From JACRBR01 sp964371355 (GTDB taxonomy: Bacteria; Chloroflexota; Dehalococcoidia; DSTF01; JACRBR01): 64,000 nucleotides of DNA. The notes under the pieces were generated by a model. It did not search any database, had not been told where the DNA came from, and saw nothing but the letters and a program-made list of their open reading frames with translations. The translations under genes and the position numbers were made by a program. The DNA is taken from positions 89,368 to 153,367 of the forward strand of contig CAYJMG010000004.1 in NCBI GenBank assembly GCA_964371355.1. The letters are read 5' to 3'. Shown in pieces: positions 17,603-25,331 of the stretch; the stretch's first letter is position 1; the number at the start of each line of letters is the position of its first letter.

Positions 17603-17645
17603 TCGGGGCCCTCACCCCGGCCCCACTCCCGGAACGGGAGAGGGC
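17603..17645. repeat. dispersed CCCTCACCCCGGCCCC-type repeat
   Basis: CCCTCACCCCGGCCCC followed by CTCCCGGAACGGGAGAGGG forms a hairpin (CTCCCG/CGGGAG). This sequence type is seen scattered in many bacterial genomes. It occupies the nuoC-nuoD gap, where it would be transcribed within the operon. Confidence 0.6.
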
Positions 17646-17656
17646 GTGCGCGTGTC

Positions 17657-18208
17657 TTACTGGCCGGTGCCCGCGTGCTTCGGGCGGAACTCCTGGCCGG
17701 TCTGGCCGGGCACCTGCTCCGGGAACTGGCTGAGGCCGGGCTTGCGTCCCCCGGGGAGCGCCATGAAGTCCTTGCGCAGCGGATGTCCGGGGAAGGAGTC
17801 CCACAGAAACAGCCGCGTGAGCTCGGGATGGCCCTCGAACCGGACGCCCATCAGGTCGTAGACCTCGCGCTCCTGGAGCAGCGCGCCGGACCAGAGCGGC
17901 GAGATGGACGGGATGACGGGCTGGTCGCGATCGCAGGGCACTTTGACCTCGAAGAGGTGGTTCTGAGCGAGCGACGCGAAGTGGTAGACCATGTCGATAC
18001 GCGTGATCATGTCGACGCTGCAAAGCTGGGTGAGGAACTTGCCGTCGAGCTGCTCGTCGTCCCGGATGACGCGCATCGCCTCGAACATGCGGGCGGGAGC
18101 GAGCGTAACGTAGCCATCGGCGACCGACTGGACGGCGTCGGGCAGCGTCGCGCGGATGCGATCGGCGACCTCGGGCCCGGGCAGGGTGACCGTCTTCGGG
18201 TGCGGCAT
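17657..18208 (-). CDS. nuoC: NADH-quinone oxidoreductase subunit C
   Basis: 183 residues. The family signature is REVYDLMGVRFEGHPELTRL followed by FLWDSFPGHPLRKD. It is part of the peripheral (Q-module) arm. Its ATG overlaps the nuoA stop (TGATG). nuoB, which normally separates nuoA and nuoC and carries cluster N2, is missing from this junction, and the one-base overlap leaves no room for a recent deletion scar. Confidence 0.95.
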   Translation of the reverse strand: MPHPKTVTLPGPEVADRIRATLPDAVQSVADGYVTLAPARMFEAMRVIRDDEQLDGKFLTQLCSVDMITRIDMVYHFASLAQNHLFEVKVPCDRDQPVIPSISPLWSGALLQEREVYDLMGVRFEGHPELTRLFLWDSFPGHPLRKDFMALPGGRKPGLSQFPEQVPGQTGQEFRPKHAGTGQ

Positions 18209-18579
18209 CAGAGCCACTCCATGGCGCGCTTCCGCCACGCGTACGCATAACCGACGAAGAGGATGGCGATGAAGATGAGGGCCTCCACGAAGGCGTACAG
18301 ACCGAGCTGGCGGTAGGCGACGGCCCACGGGTACAGGAAGACGGCTTCGACGTCGAAGACGACGAAGAGCAGGCCGAACAGGTAGTAGCGCACGTTGTAG
18401 CGGACGTGGGCGTCGCCGATGGGCACCATGCCGCACTCGTAAACGGACTCCTTGATGGGGTCGGGCTTGCTTGGGCGGAGCTTGAACACGCCGAGCGCAA
18501 CCGAGGCCACGATCGGGATGAGCGGGAAGATGACGGCAAAGACGAGGAGGAAGCCGGCCCGTCCGAACTGGTCGATCAC
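18208..18579 (-). CDS. nuoA: NADH-quinone oxidoreductase subunit A
   Basis: 123 residues, three transmembrane helices. The conserved loop YECGMVPIGDAHVRYNVRYY contains the Cys found in most NuoA, followed by LLFVVFDVEAVFLYPWA with the conserved Asp/Glu. The GTG at 18579 is chosen since it begins just before the first helix; an ATG at 18765 would add 62 residues with no family similarity. First gene of the operon. Confidence 0.93.
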   Translation of the reverse strand: MIDQFGRAGFLLVFAVIFPLIPIVASVALGVFKLRPSKPDPIKESVYECGMVPIGDAHVRYNVRYYLFGLLFVVFDVEAVFLYPWAVAYRQLGLYAFVEALIFIAILFVGYAYAWRKRAMEWL

Positions 18580-18597
18580 TGGCGCCTCGCGACATGG

Positions 18598-18614
18598 GCG
18601 GGACGCCGTCCCGC
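18598..18614. repeat. REP-like palindrome
   Basis: GCGGGACG-C-CGTCCCGC, 17 bp with a single-base centre, in the nuoA upstream region (18580-18891), where I recognise no gene. A sequence resembling other dispersed GGGGTGTCAGACC-type repeats is at 18852-18866. Confidence 0.45.
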
Positions 18615-18891
18615 GTCCACGTCCATACTCCGGAACCGGGTGAGGACGGGCCGGAGCACCGATCCGGCGGCCATCCGGTGCGCAGCCGAAGCTAGAAGCC
18701 GGGCCCGAGGCATGCTGGCCGAAGCTGCGCCCAAACTTTGTGAATTCTGGCGCGAAGCCTATCACAGCTATAGCACCCGAACAATGGAGCGGGAAAGCGA
18801 GGGAAGGTCGCGGCTTCGATGCGGATTCCGGCGCGCGCCAATCCGGGAAACGGGGTGTCAGACCAAGAACGTCCCCTTAGAGGCCATTGCG

Positions 18892-18952
18892 CCCTCAAGT
18901 GAGGGGAAACCCTGCCGATTCTCCAGATAGCAGAAGGAAGCCTATCTGGAGG
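18892..18952 (+). promoter_or_regulatory. structured leader that can hide the SD of the 29-codon ORF
   Basis: CTCCAGATAG (18921-18930) pairs perfectly with CTATCTGGAG (18942-18951); the right arm contains most of the GGAGG Shine-Dalgarno. Upstream, CCCTC (18892-18896)/GAGGG (18901-18905) competes with AGGG (18902-18905)/CCCT (18910-18913), the latter closing a GAAA tetraloop. Alternative pairing plus SD occlusion is the architecture of a translational switch. It matches no riboswitch class I know. Confidence 0.55.
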
Positions 18953-18959
18953 TAACGCA

Positions 18960-19049
18960 ATGTCCCGCTTCATCCCTGCCGCTCTCGTCGCCGCGAACTT
19001 CGTGGCCGTCACCGCCCTCGCGGTGGCACCGTGGATCTGGGGCCGGTAA
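18960..19049 (+). CDS. 29-residue hydrophobic peptide
   Basis: The ATG at 18960 is preceded by GGAGGTAAC (SD with 7-nt spacing). The predicted product begins MSRFIPAALVAANF, is one continuous hydrophobic helix and ends PWIWGR. It has no similarity I recognise. A strong terminator follows 20 bp after the stop, so the leader, ORF and terminator form a complete short transcription unit. It could be a small membrane protein or a leader peptide for the DUF5317 gene 90 bp downstream. Coding status is supported only by SD, terminator and composition. Confidence 0.55.
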   Translation: MSRFIPAALVAANFVAVTALAVAPWIWGR

Positions 19050-19069
19050 CCAGACCGGTCCAAGCAGCG

Positions 19070-19094
19070 GGCCGCCCATGGGGGCGGCCTTTTT
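19070..19094 (+). terminator. intrinsic terminator after the 29-codon ORF
   Basis: GGCCGCCC (19070-19077) pairs with GGGCGGCC (19082-19089) around a 4-nt loop and is followed by five T. Confidence 0.85.
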
Positions 19095-19139
19095 GCTCTC
19101 CGGCGGCAACCGCGAGCCGCCGATACTCCACTGATTCGC

Positions 19140-19715
19140 ATGGACATGACCCGCCGGCTGGGCGCCATTCACACACACAGGGGAGCAGCCAGCGCCACAT
19201 TTGCGCTGACGCTGCTGGCCGTGCAGTTCGCCGCGCTCCGCTTCGCGCCGTCGGAGATCCTGGTGCGGGTCATCCTGCCCGCGACGATCATCGCCGTCCC
19301 GCTAGCGCTGTGGGTCTACCGGGACCGGATCGGCGTGTGGGTGATGTACGTCGGCCTCGCCGCCAACCTCGCGCCGATACTCGCAAACGGCGGGCTGATG
19401 CCCATCCACTACGACACAGTGGTAAGCGCGATCGGTGAGGAACGAGCCGCGCGGTACACGCCCGGCGAATGGGTCGCGGGCTCCAAGGACGTGCTCGTAG
19501 CCGAGGACGAAGGCCGCCTGATGGAACTGGGCGACCAGATCATCATCCGTACGGCGAGCGGCGGCATGGTGGCCAGCCCGGGAGACGTCGTGGTGTGGTG
19601 CGGGCTGCTGATCCTCACGGCGGAGGCTTCGATCGCCTGGCAGCGTCGCCAGCGGGCCGAGCGCGCCGTTATGTCGCGGCCGCACCAAGCAGCGGAGGGG
19701 GGCGCAGCCACATAG
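19140..19715 (+). CDS. DUF5317-like membrane protein
   Basis: 191 residues with four hydrophobic segments in the first ~85 residues and one near residue 155. The ANGGLMPIHYD motif followed by a polar loop ending GD resembles DUF5317, an uncharacterised membrane family. The start ATG at 19140 lacks an obvious SD; a second ATG two codons later is possible. A bidirectional terminator separates it from the ferredoxin gene on the other strand. Confidence 0.65.
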   Translation: MDMTRRLGAIHTHRGAASATFALTLLAVQFAALRFAPSEILVRVILPATIIAVPLALWVYRDRIGVWVMYVGLAANLAPILANGGLMPIHYDTVVSAIGEERAARYTPGEWVAGSKDVLVAEDEGRLMELGDQIIIRTASGGMVASPGDVVVWCGLLILTAEASIAWQRRQRAERAVMSRPHQAAEGGAAT

Positions 19716-19867
19716 ACGTGGCACGCGCCGCCCCGCCACCCGGCGCCTGCGATAGCGAGGGCAACAACTTTCGCAGACCCCGACTATCCCATCGTACGGC
19801 GGCATTCTCACGAGGTTCTCGCCAGAAAACCGCGACCGCAGATTCGTCAGAAGTGCCGGAACACGCG

Positions 19868-19892
19868 AAAAGCCCGGGGGTACCGGGCTTTT
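19868..19892. terminator. bidirectional intrinsic terminator
   Basis: AAAAGCCCGG pairs with CCGGGCTTTT around a short GGGTA-type loop, giving T-runs on both strands. It lies between the convergent DUF5317 and ferredoxin genes. Confidence 0.85.
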
Positions 19893-19925
19893 CTGTGATG
19901 TCAAGAGGGCGTTCCTGAGCTGATC

Positions 19926-20210
<285 letters not shown>

Positions 20211-20420
20211 GTGAGAGGTCTCCTTCGAATCCCGGCGGGAGAATCCTCGCCCGCCCCGTACTCCAACGAATCCGGCGTATTGTAGATTCGAGGTAACGGC
20301 TACGGAAGGGGTTTTGTGCTGTCCTTACTGCAATTATGGACCGCGTAACAGGCTGATAGCAACCGCCCGGCGGCGAGCGTCGGCCAGGTGCAAGAAGCGG
20401 CACGACAACTGCGATGGGCG

Positions 20421-21611
20421 CTACTTCGAGGCCAGGCGGTGGCGGTCGAGGAAGCTCTGGATGCGGTCCATGGCCTCGACGAGCAAGTCGTAGTTCTGCG
20501 CGTAACAGATGCGCACGTGACCGGCGCCCGCCTCGCCGAACGCGGAGCCCGGGATGACGGCCACACGCTCCTCCATCAGCAGGCGTTCGGCGAACGACTC
20601 GTCGTTCATGCCCGAGCTGCCGACCTGGGGGAAGGCGTAGAACGCGCCGTGCGGGTCGGCGCATGGCAAGCCCATCGCGTTCAGGCGGTTCACGACCATG
20701 CGGCGGCGGCGGTCGTACTCCGCGACCATGCCGCGCACGTCTTCCTCGCCGGCGTTCAGCGCCTGCAAGGCCGCGAACTGCGCGGGGGTGGGCGCGGACA
20801 TCATGACGTACTGGTGGACCTTCATCATCGCTTCTGTCAGCTCGCTGCGCGCGCAGGTGTACGCGAGACGCCAGCCGGTCATCGCGTACGCCTTCGAGAA
20901 ACCGCCGAGGAGGATCGTGCGCTCCTTCATGCCGGGCAGGGTGGCGAAGCACACGTGCTCGGTGTCGTAGACGAGGCGATCGTAGATCTCGTCGGAGATG
21001 ACGAAGAGGTCGTGTTTGTCGGCGATCGCGGCGACCGCCTGCGCGGTCTCACGCGTCATGACCGCGCCCGTGGGGTTGGCGGGATAGCCGAAGAGGATCG
21101 CCTTGGTGCGCGGCGTGATGCGGCTCTCCAGCTCGGCGGGGTGGAGCTGGAAGCCGTCGGCGGAGCGCGTGGGGACCTGGATGTAGACGCCACCGCCCAG
21201 CAGCACGGCTGGGAGGTACGCGACGTAGCCGGGATCGGGGCTCAGCACCTCGTCACCGGGATCAAGAATGGCCTCGAGGGCGATCTGGAGCGCCTCGCTG
21301 ACGCCGGCGGTGACGATGATCTCGGTGCCGGCGTCGTAGCGGACGCCATAGAGGCGGTTGAGATGGCGAGAGATGGCGGCGCGGAGCTCGACGAGGCCGT
21401 AGTTGGAGGTGTAGTAGGTCTCGCCATCTTCGATGCTCTTGATGGCGGCCTGGCGGATGTGATTCGGGGTTACGAAGTCGGGCTGGCCGACTCCGAGGGA
21501 GATGACGCCCTCCATGCTGGCGAGGAGGTCGAAGAAGCGCCGGATGCCCGATGAGGGGATAGCCTGGACATGCTGGGAGATGTTGCCGCGATGGGTTACG
21601 CCGTCGGTCAT
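20421..21611 (-). CDS. PLP-dependent class I/II aminotransferase
   Basis: 396 residues, fold type I. Motifs: GVGQPDF near the N-terminus, YTSNYGLVELRAAI, FGYPANPTGAVM, DEIYDRLVY and the PLP lysine K240 in GGFSKAYAMTGWRLAY. The C-terminal GHVRICYA segment has the substrate-carboxylate Arg. It most resembles the aspartate/aromatic aminotransferase-like group (patA/aspC type). Its ATG overlaps by 4 bp the stop of the upstream hypothetical gene, so the three genes from 22208 to 20421 form an operon. Confidence 0.9.
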   Translation of the reverse strand: MTDGVTHRGNISQHVQAIPSSGIRRFFDLLASMEGVISLGVGQPDFVTPNHIRQAAIKSIEDGETYYTSNYGLVELRAAISRHLNRLYGVRYDAGTEIIVTAGVSEALQIALEAILDPGDEVLSPDPGYVAYLPAVLLGGGVYIQVPTRSADGFQLHPAELESRITPRTKAILFGYPANPTGAVMTRETAQAVAAIADKHDLFVISDEIYDRLVYDTEHVCFATLPGMKERTILLGGFSKAYAMTGWRLAYTCARSELTEAMMKVHQYVMMSAPTPAQFAALQALNAGEEDVRGMVAEYDRRRRMVVNRLNAMGLPCADPHGAFYAFPQVGSSGMNDESFAERLLMEERVAVIPGSAFGEAGAGHVRICYAQNYDLLVEAMDRIQSFLDRHRLASK

Positions 21612-21925
21612 GGGATGCCCGCGCCCGGCGGGGCTTCGCTCCTCTTCCGTGATCCCGGCGGAGCGCCTCCAACAGCGCCCGCGTCGGCGACACCCGACCA
21701 GAGATCGAGGTCGGGCACATAGTACAACAACCAGGAACTGCCATCGGCAAGCCGGACCCGGAAGCCCATCCGCTCTTCTTCGCGCCACTGCGCCTCGAGG
21801 GCGCTGACGTCGACGCGCGCACCGTCACGCTCGATCCAGAGTGGGCGCTCGGGATGGGACGCGCCGGCGTACGCTCCGACGTTGACGGCAAACGCCCTCA
21901 GCCCCGCCTCTTCTTCACGATCCAT
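21608..21925 (-). CDS. hypothetical protein
   Basis: 105 residues, acidic, no membrane segment. The middle reads WREEERMGFRVRLADGSSWL then LYYVPDLDLW, suggesting a small beta-rich domain; the last ~25 residues are Pro/Arg-rich and probably disordered. I do not recognise the family. It overlaps the upstream gene by 11 bp and the aminotransferase by 4 bp, which supports it being real and translated. Confidence 0.6.
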   Translation of the reverse strand: MDREEEAGLRAFAVNVGAYAGASHPERPLWIERDGARVDVSALEAQWREEERMGFRVRLADGSSWLLYYVPDLDLWSGVADAGAVGGAPPGSRKRSEAPPGAGIP

Positions 21926-22208
21926 TGCGGAGCGTGTACGCGCCGTCGCCGCCCGAGATATCGACGACGTCACCCTTCCGGAACTTGAGTTTTCGCGCGA
22001 AATGGCCGGCCTCGAGGTGGTAGTGCTGGTGCTTCGGCGCGAGGCACTCGCAGTCCTCCGCAACGATGCGCGTGGCGTACGCGGTGCGGCCGACGCGCAC
22101 TTCGAACTCCGTCATGGGCGCCGGAAAGTCACGCCAGCGATCCTTGGTGACGAGGATCGAGGCAGTGTCCGCGTCCTCGCTAGAGAGCTTGCGCCTGTAG
22201 GGCTTCAT
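21915..22208 (-). CDS. hypothetical protein
   Basis: 97 residues from ATG 22208, with GGAGG about 6 nt upstream. The sequence has a beta-rich look: VRVGRTAYATRIVAEDCECL, then HYHLEAGHF and LKFRKGDVVDI. His and Cys residues cluster mid-protein but no known metal motif is evident. First gene of the operon ending with the aminotransferase. Family not recognised. Confidence 0.6.
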   Translation of the reverse strand: MKPYRRKLSSEDADTASILVTKDRWRDFPAPMTEFEVRVGRTAYATRIVAEDCECLAPKHQHYHLEAGHFARKLKFRKGDVVDISGGDGAYTLRNGS

Positions 22209-22270
22209 CGCCGTCCTCCCGGCGTGCGGGGGTCCACGGCGCAGTATACGCAGCGGATTCGGAGAAGAAG

Positions 22271-22307
22271 GGAACAGGGCGTCCCGCATGGACGTCCTGT
22301 TCCCTAC
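22271..22307. repeat. GTAG-type REP palindrome
   Basis: GGAACAGG pairs with CCTGTTCC and inner GTCC with GGAC. On the minus strand the stem is directly preceded by GTAG. Intergenic, between the operon above and the lipoprotein genes. Confidence 0.6.
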
Positions 22308-22338
22308 TCGCGCGTGATGAGCGCACGCTGCGTCCCGG

Positions 22339-22872
22339 TCAGGGGACGGCGACGACCCAGATGCCGCTGCCCAGGTTGTTGCCCTTGGCGTCGCCGGGCT
22401 GCACGTCGAGGTTATAGCGATACAGCGGGCGGCCGTTGTAGGTCACCTGCGTGGAGCCGTTGTCCTCGCGCGTGATCGTGCCCAGCACACCGGTGAGGCC
22501 TTCGGGGCCCGTGGGCGACCCACTCTCGATGATCAGAGGCGGCCAGATGCCGGAGCAGCTCCGCAGGCAGACGCTGCGGGCGTCGGGGTCGTTGGCGGAT
22601 GTATAGAGGGTGCGTCCCTCAGGGTCGGTCAGAAAGGGACCGGTGGACGACGTGGAGATGAGGACGGTGGTCGTGCCCGAGGCGACAGTGACGCCGGCCA
22701 GCGGCGTGATGCCGGCCTCGCGCGTCGAGATGCCCGACGCGGTCTGCGTCTGGCTCTCGGGCGGGACGGTCGGCAGACCGCCGTCGCCATCGTCGCTGCA
22801 GGCGGCGGACAGGAGAGCGAGGCCCATGACCGTGGCAGCCGCGAGCGCGGCGAAACGCACCCTCATCCGCAT
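22339..22872 (-). CDS. secreted lipoprotein with COG4315-type repeat
   Basis: 177 residues. N-terminal signal with a lipobox-like ALLSAAC gives a mature Cys at ~25, followed by a low-complexity linker. The folded domain carries two copies of the Lipoprotein_15 (COG4315) motif: FLTDPEGRTLYTSANDP with CSGIWPPL, and ITREDNGSTQVTYNGRPLYR with a PGDAKGNNL tail. Function of the family is not established; some members are in redox-stress settings. It is a paralogue of the next gene, 27 bp away. Confidence 0.85.
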   Translation of the reverse strand: MRMRVRFAALAAATVMGLALLSAACSDDGDGGLPTVPPESQTQTASGISTREAGITPLAGVTVASGTTTVLISTSSTGPFLTDPEGRTLYTSANDPDARSVCLRSCSGIWPPLIIESGSPTGPEGLTGVLGTITREDNGSTQVTYNGRPLYRYNLDVQPGDAKGNNLGSGIWVVAVP

Positions 22873-22899
22873 GTTGTCGTAGCTCCTTCGTTGCCGTAG

Positions 22900-23448
22900 T
22901 TACGGCTGAGCCAGGCTCCAGTTCGGGATGTCTTTCCCGTTCGTGTCGCCCGGCGCCTGGTCGTTCGCGAAGAAGTACAGGGGCAGACCGTTATACGTTA
23001 CCTGCGCCGTCCCGTCATCGCGCGTAATCGTACCAAGTTCGCCGGTGACGCCCGCGCCGGGCGTCAAGGGGCCATCCGCCGTGAGGGGCGGCCAGTTCGA
23101 CGCGCAGCCGCCGCTGCAGGCGCTGGCGCCGCTGCCGGAGCTGTCGTTGGCGAAGAGATAGAGCGAGAAGCCGCGGGCATCCACGAGGCCGGCATCGCCG
23201 GCCGACACCGTCGCGCCGGCTGTTGCCGTCTCGCCGGCAGTCGTCGGCTCGGCAGTCGCGGCCTCGGTCGGTTGCGCAACGGCCGTGGTCGGCGTGGAGG
23301 CCGGGGCGGTCGCAGCGGGCGTGTTTGCGGTCTGTGTGGGGGATTCGTCGCCGTCGTCATCGTCGCCGCAGGCGGCGGTGAAGGCGATCAGCGCGAAACC
23401 CGCGAGCGTGACGGCGGCGATGCGTGCGATGGCGGACGATCGGGACAT
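22900..23448 (-). CDS. secreted lipoprotein with COG4315-type repeat (paralogue)
   Basis: 182 residues. Signal peptide with FTAAC lipobox, then a ~55-residue Thr/Ala/Pro linker, then the same two motifs as the neighbour: LVDARGFSLYLFANDSSG with CASNWPPL, and ITRDDGTAQVTYNGLPLYFF with PGDTNGKD. The pair is a tandem duplication that has diverged outside the motifs. The two probably share a transcript. Extracytoplasmic, membrane-anchored by lipid. Confidence 0.85.
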   Translation of the reverse strand: MSRSSAIARIAAVTLAGFALIAFTAACGDDDDGDESPTQTANTPAATAPASTPTTAVAQPTEAATAEPTTAGETATAGATVSAGDAGLVDARGFSLYLFANDSSGSGASACSGGCASNWPPLTADGPLTPGAGVTGELGTITRDDGTAQVTYNGLPLYFFANDQAPGDTNGKDIPNWSLAQP

Positions 23449-23533
23449 GACATGCTCCTTGTCAGTTCAAGCGAAACTCACAACATGAGCGATACGCGCG
23501 AAGAGCGAGTGCGGATTGGTGGAGATACGGCGA

Positions 23534-24994
23534 TCAGAGCGATGGCCGGCGAGCGCGCCAGTCCGCCGTCGACTCGTAGGCTCGGGCCACCCGCAGCACT
23601 GTCGCCTCGTCGAACGGCTTGCCGATGACCTGCAGCCCCACCGGCAGCTCATCGACGAACCCGGCGGGGATCGATGCGCCGGGCAGGCCGGCAATGTTCA
23701 CCGGCAGCGTGAACACGTCGTTCAGGTACATCTGATAGGGGTCGCCGGTCTTTTCGCCGATCTTGAACGCGGGCGTCGGCGTAACCGGAGCGACGATGGC
23801 GTCGTACTTCTCGAAGGCAGCATCGACCTCGCGGCGGATAATCGTACGGACCTTCTGGGCCTTGAGGTAGTAGGCGTCGTAGTAGCCCGATGAGAGCGCG
23901 TACGTGCCGATCATGATGCGGCGCTTGACTTCGGCGCCGAAGCCGAAGCCGCGCGTCTTCTCCATGTTCTCCCACATCGTCGCGCCCTGCTGGTACGAGA
24001 AGCCGTACTTCACGCCGTCGTAGCGGGCGAGGTTCGCGGACGCTTCGCTGGGGGCGATGATGTAGTACACGGCGAGCGCGGCCTCGGTGCTGGGCAACGT
24101 GAGATCGCGGTCGATCGTCGCGCCCTGCGCCTCCAGCGCGGACAGCGCCTCCTCGATTCGCGAGCGGACGCCCGCGTCGAGGACGTCGGGCATGTACTCC
24201 TTCGGCACGCCGAGATGCATGCCGCGGACGCCCTGGTCGAGGCCGGCGGTGAAGTCGGGGACCGCGACCGGCGCGGAGGTGGCGTCGAGCGCGTCGTGGC
24301 CGCAGATCGCGTTGAGGACGACGGCGGCGTCGCGGACTGTGCGCGTGAACGGCCCAATCTGGTCGAGCGAGGACGCGAAGGCGACCAGACCGTAGCGGCT
24401 GACGCGCCCGTAGGTGGGCTTGATGCCGACGACGCCGCAAAGGGCGGCGGGCTGGCGGATGCTGCCTCCGGTGTCGGACCCGAGCGCGTACGCGGCCTCG
24501 CCGGCGGCGACAGCGGCGGCGGAGCCACCGGACGAGCCACCGGGGACGCGGTCGAGCGCCCAGGGGTTGTGGGTGGGGAAGAAGGCGGAGTTCTCGGTGG
24601 AGGAGCCCATCGCGAACTCGTCCATGTTCGTCTTGCCTAGCATGACAGCGCCCGCGCCGACGAGGCGCTGGACGACGGTCGCGTTGTAGGGTGGGACGAA
24701 GCGCTCGAGCATCTTCGAGCCGCATGATGTCGCAACGCCCGCCGTAGACATGACGTCCTTGATGGCGACGGGGACGCCCAGCAACGCGCCGGACTCACCG
24801 GCGGCGAGGCGCTTGTCGGCGGCAGCGGCCTGGGCGCGCGCCTGGTCGGCTGTGACGGTGATGTAGGCGCGGACGGCCGGATCGACGGAGGCGATGCGGT
24901 CGAGGAACGCCTCTGTGAGTTCGCGCGACGAGATCTCGCGCTTGCGGAGGCGCTCGGCGGCTTCAGCGATGGTCAGCCAGTGGAGTTCGGACAT
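23534..24994 (-). CDS. gatA: aspartyl/glutamyl-tRNA amidotransferase subunit A
   Basis: 486 residues. Amidase-signature triad is in place: K79 in GVPVAIKD, S154 in PGGSSGGS (cis-Ser) and S178 in DTGGSIRQP. It releases ammonia from glutamine for Gln-tRNA and Asn-tRNA synthesis in the GatCAB complex. It follows gatC by 6 bp; gatB is 24 kb away at 49819. Start ATG at 24994. Confidence 0.97.
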   Translation of the reverse strand: MSELHWLTIAEAAERLRKREISSRELTEAFLDRIASVDPAVRAYITVTADQARAQAAAADKRLAAGESGALLGVPVAIKDVMSTAGVATSCGSKMLERFVPPYNATVVQRLVGAGAVMLGKTNMDEFAMGSSTENSAFFPTHNPWALDRVPGGSSGGSAAAVAAGEAAYALGSDTGGSIRQPAALCGVVGIKPTYGRVSRYGLVAFASSLDQIGPFTRTVRDAAVVLNAICGHDALDATSAPVAVPDFTAGLDQGVRGMHLGVPKEYMPDVLDAGVRSRIEEALSALEAQGATIDRDLTLPSTEAALAVYYIIAPSEASANLARYDGVKYGFSYQQGATMWENMEKTRGFGFGAEVKRRIMIGTYALSSGYYDAYYLKAQKVRTIIRREVDAAFEKYDAIVAPVTPTPAFKIGEKTGDPYQMYLNDVFTLPVNIAGLPGASIPAGFVDELPVGLQVIGKPFDEATVLRVARAYESTADWRARRPSL

Positions 24995-25000
24995 ACAGGG

Positions 25001-25288
25001 TTACTCGAGCACCGCGCGGACGCGCAGGTAGCCGTCTTCGGTGTTGGGTGCCATGGCGAGCACCTCGTCGCGTGGGAGCGACGGGCGGGCGACGTCCTCG
25101 GCCATGACGTTGCGCAACGGGAGCGTGTGCGCCGTGGGCTCGACGCCCTCGGTATCTATCCGGTTGAGCACGTCGAAGTGGCCGATGATGTCGCCGAGCT
25201 GCGCGGCGTACGTCTCTACCTCGTCGTCGGTGAGATGCACGCGCGCCAGGCGTGCGATGTGGAGGACGGCATCGCGTTCCAGCTTCAT
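25001..25288 (-). CDS. gatC: aspartyl/glutamyl-tRNA amidotransferase subunit C
   Basis: 95 residues, the normal length. Typical GatC pattern: HIARLARVHLTDDEVETYAA, LGDIIGHFDVLNRIDTEGVE and the C-terminal short VRAVLE end. It wraps GatA to stabilise the complex. An upstream extension of the frame has no family similarity, so ATG 25288 is taken. It leads the gatC-gatA operon. Confidence 0.94.
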   Translation of the reverse strand: MKLERDAVLHIARLARVHLTDDEVETYAAQLGDIIGHFDVLNRIDTEGVEPTAHTLPLRNVMAEDVARPSLPRDEVLAMAPNTEDGYLRVRAVLE

Positions 25289-25331
25289 GCGGGACAGGAT
25301 ACGCGCTGGGGATCGGTGGCGGAATCGTTGC

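Noticed and set aside
18892..18952. Known riboswitch (cobalamin, c-di-GMP, glutamine or fluoride type)
   Set aside because: None of the conserved sequence boxes of these classes is present; only the hairpins are seen.
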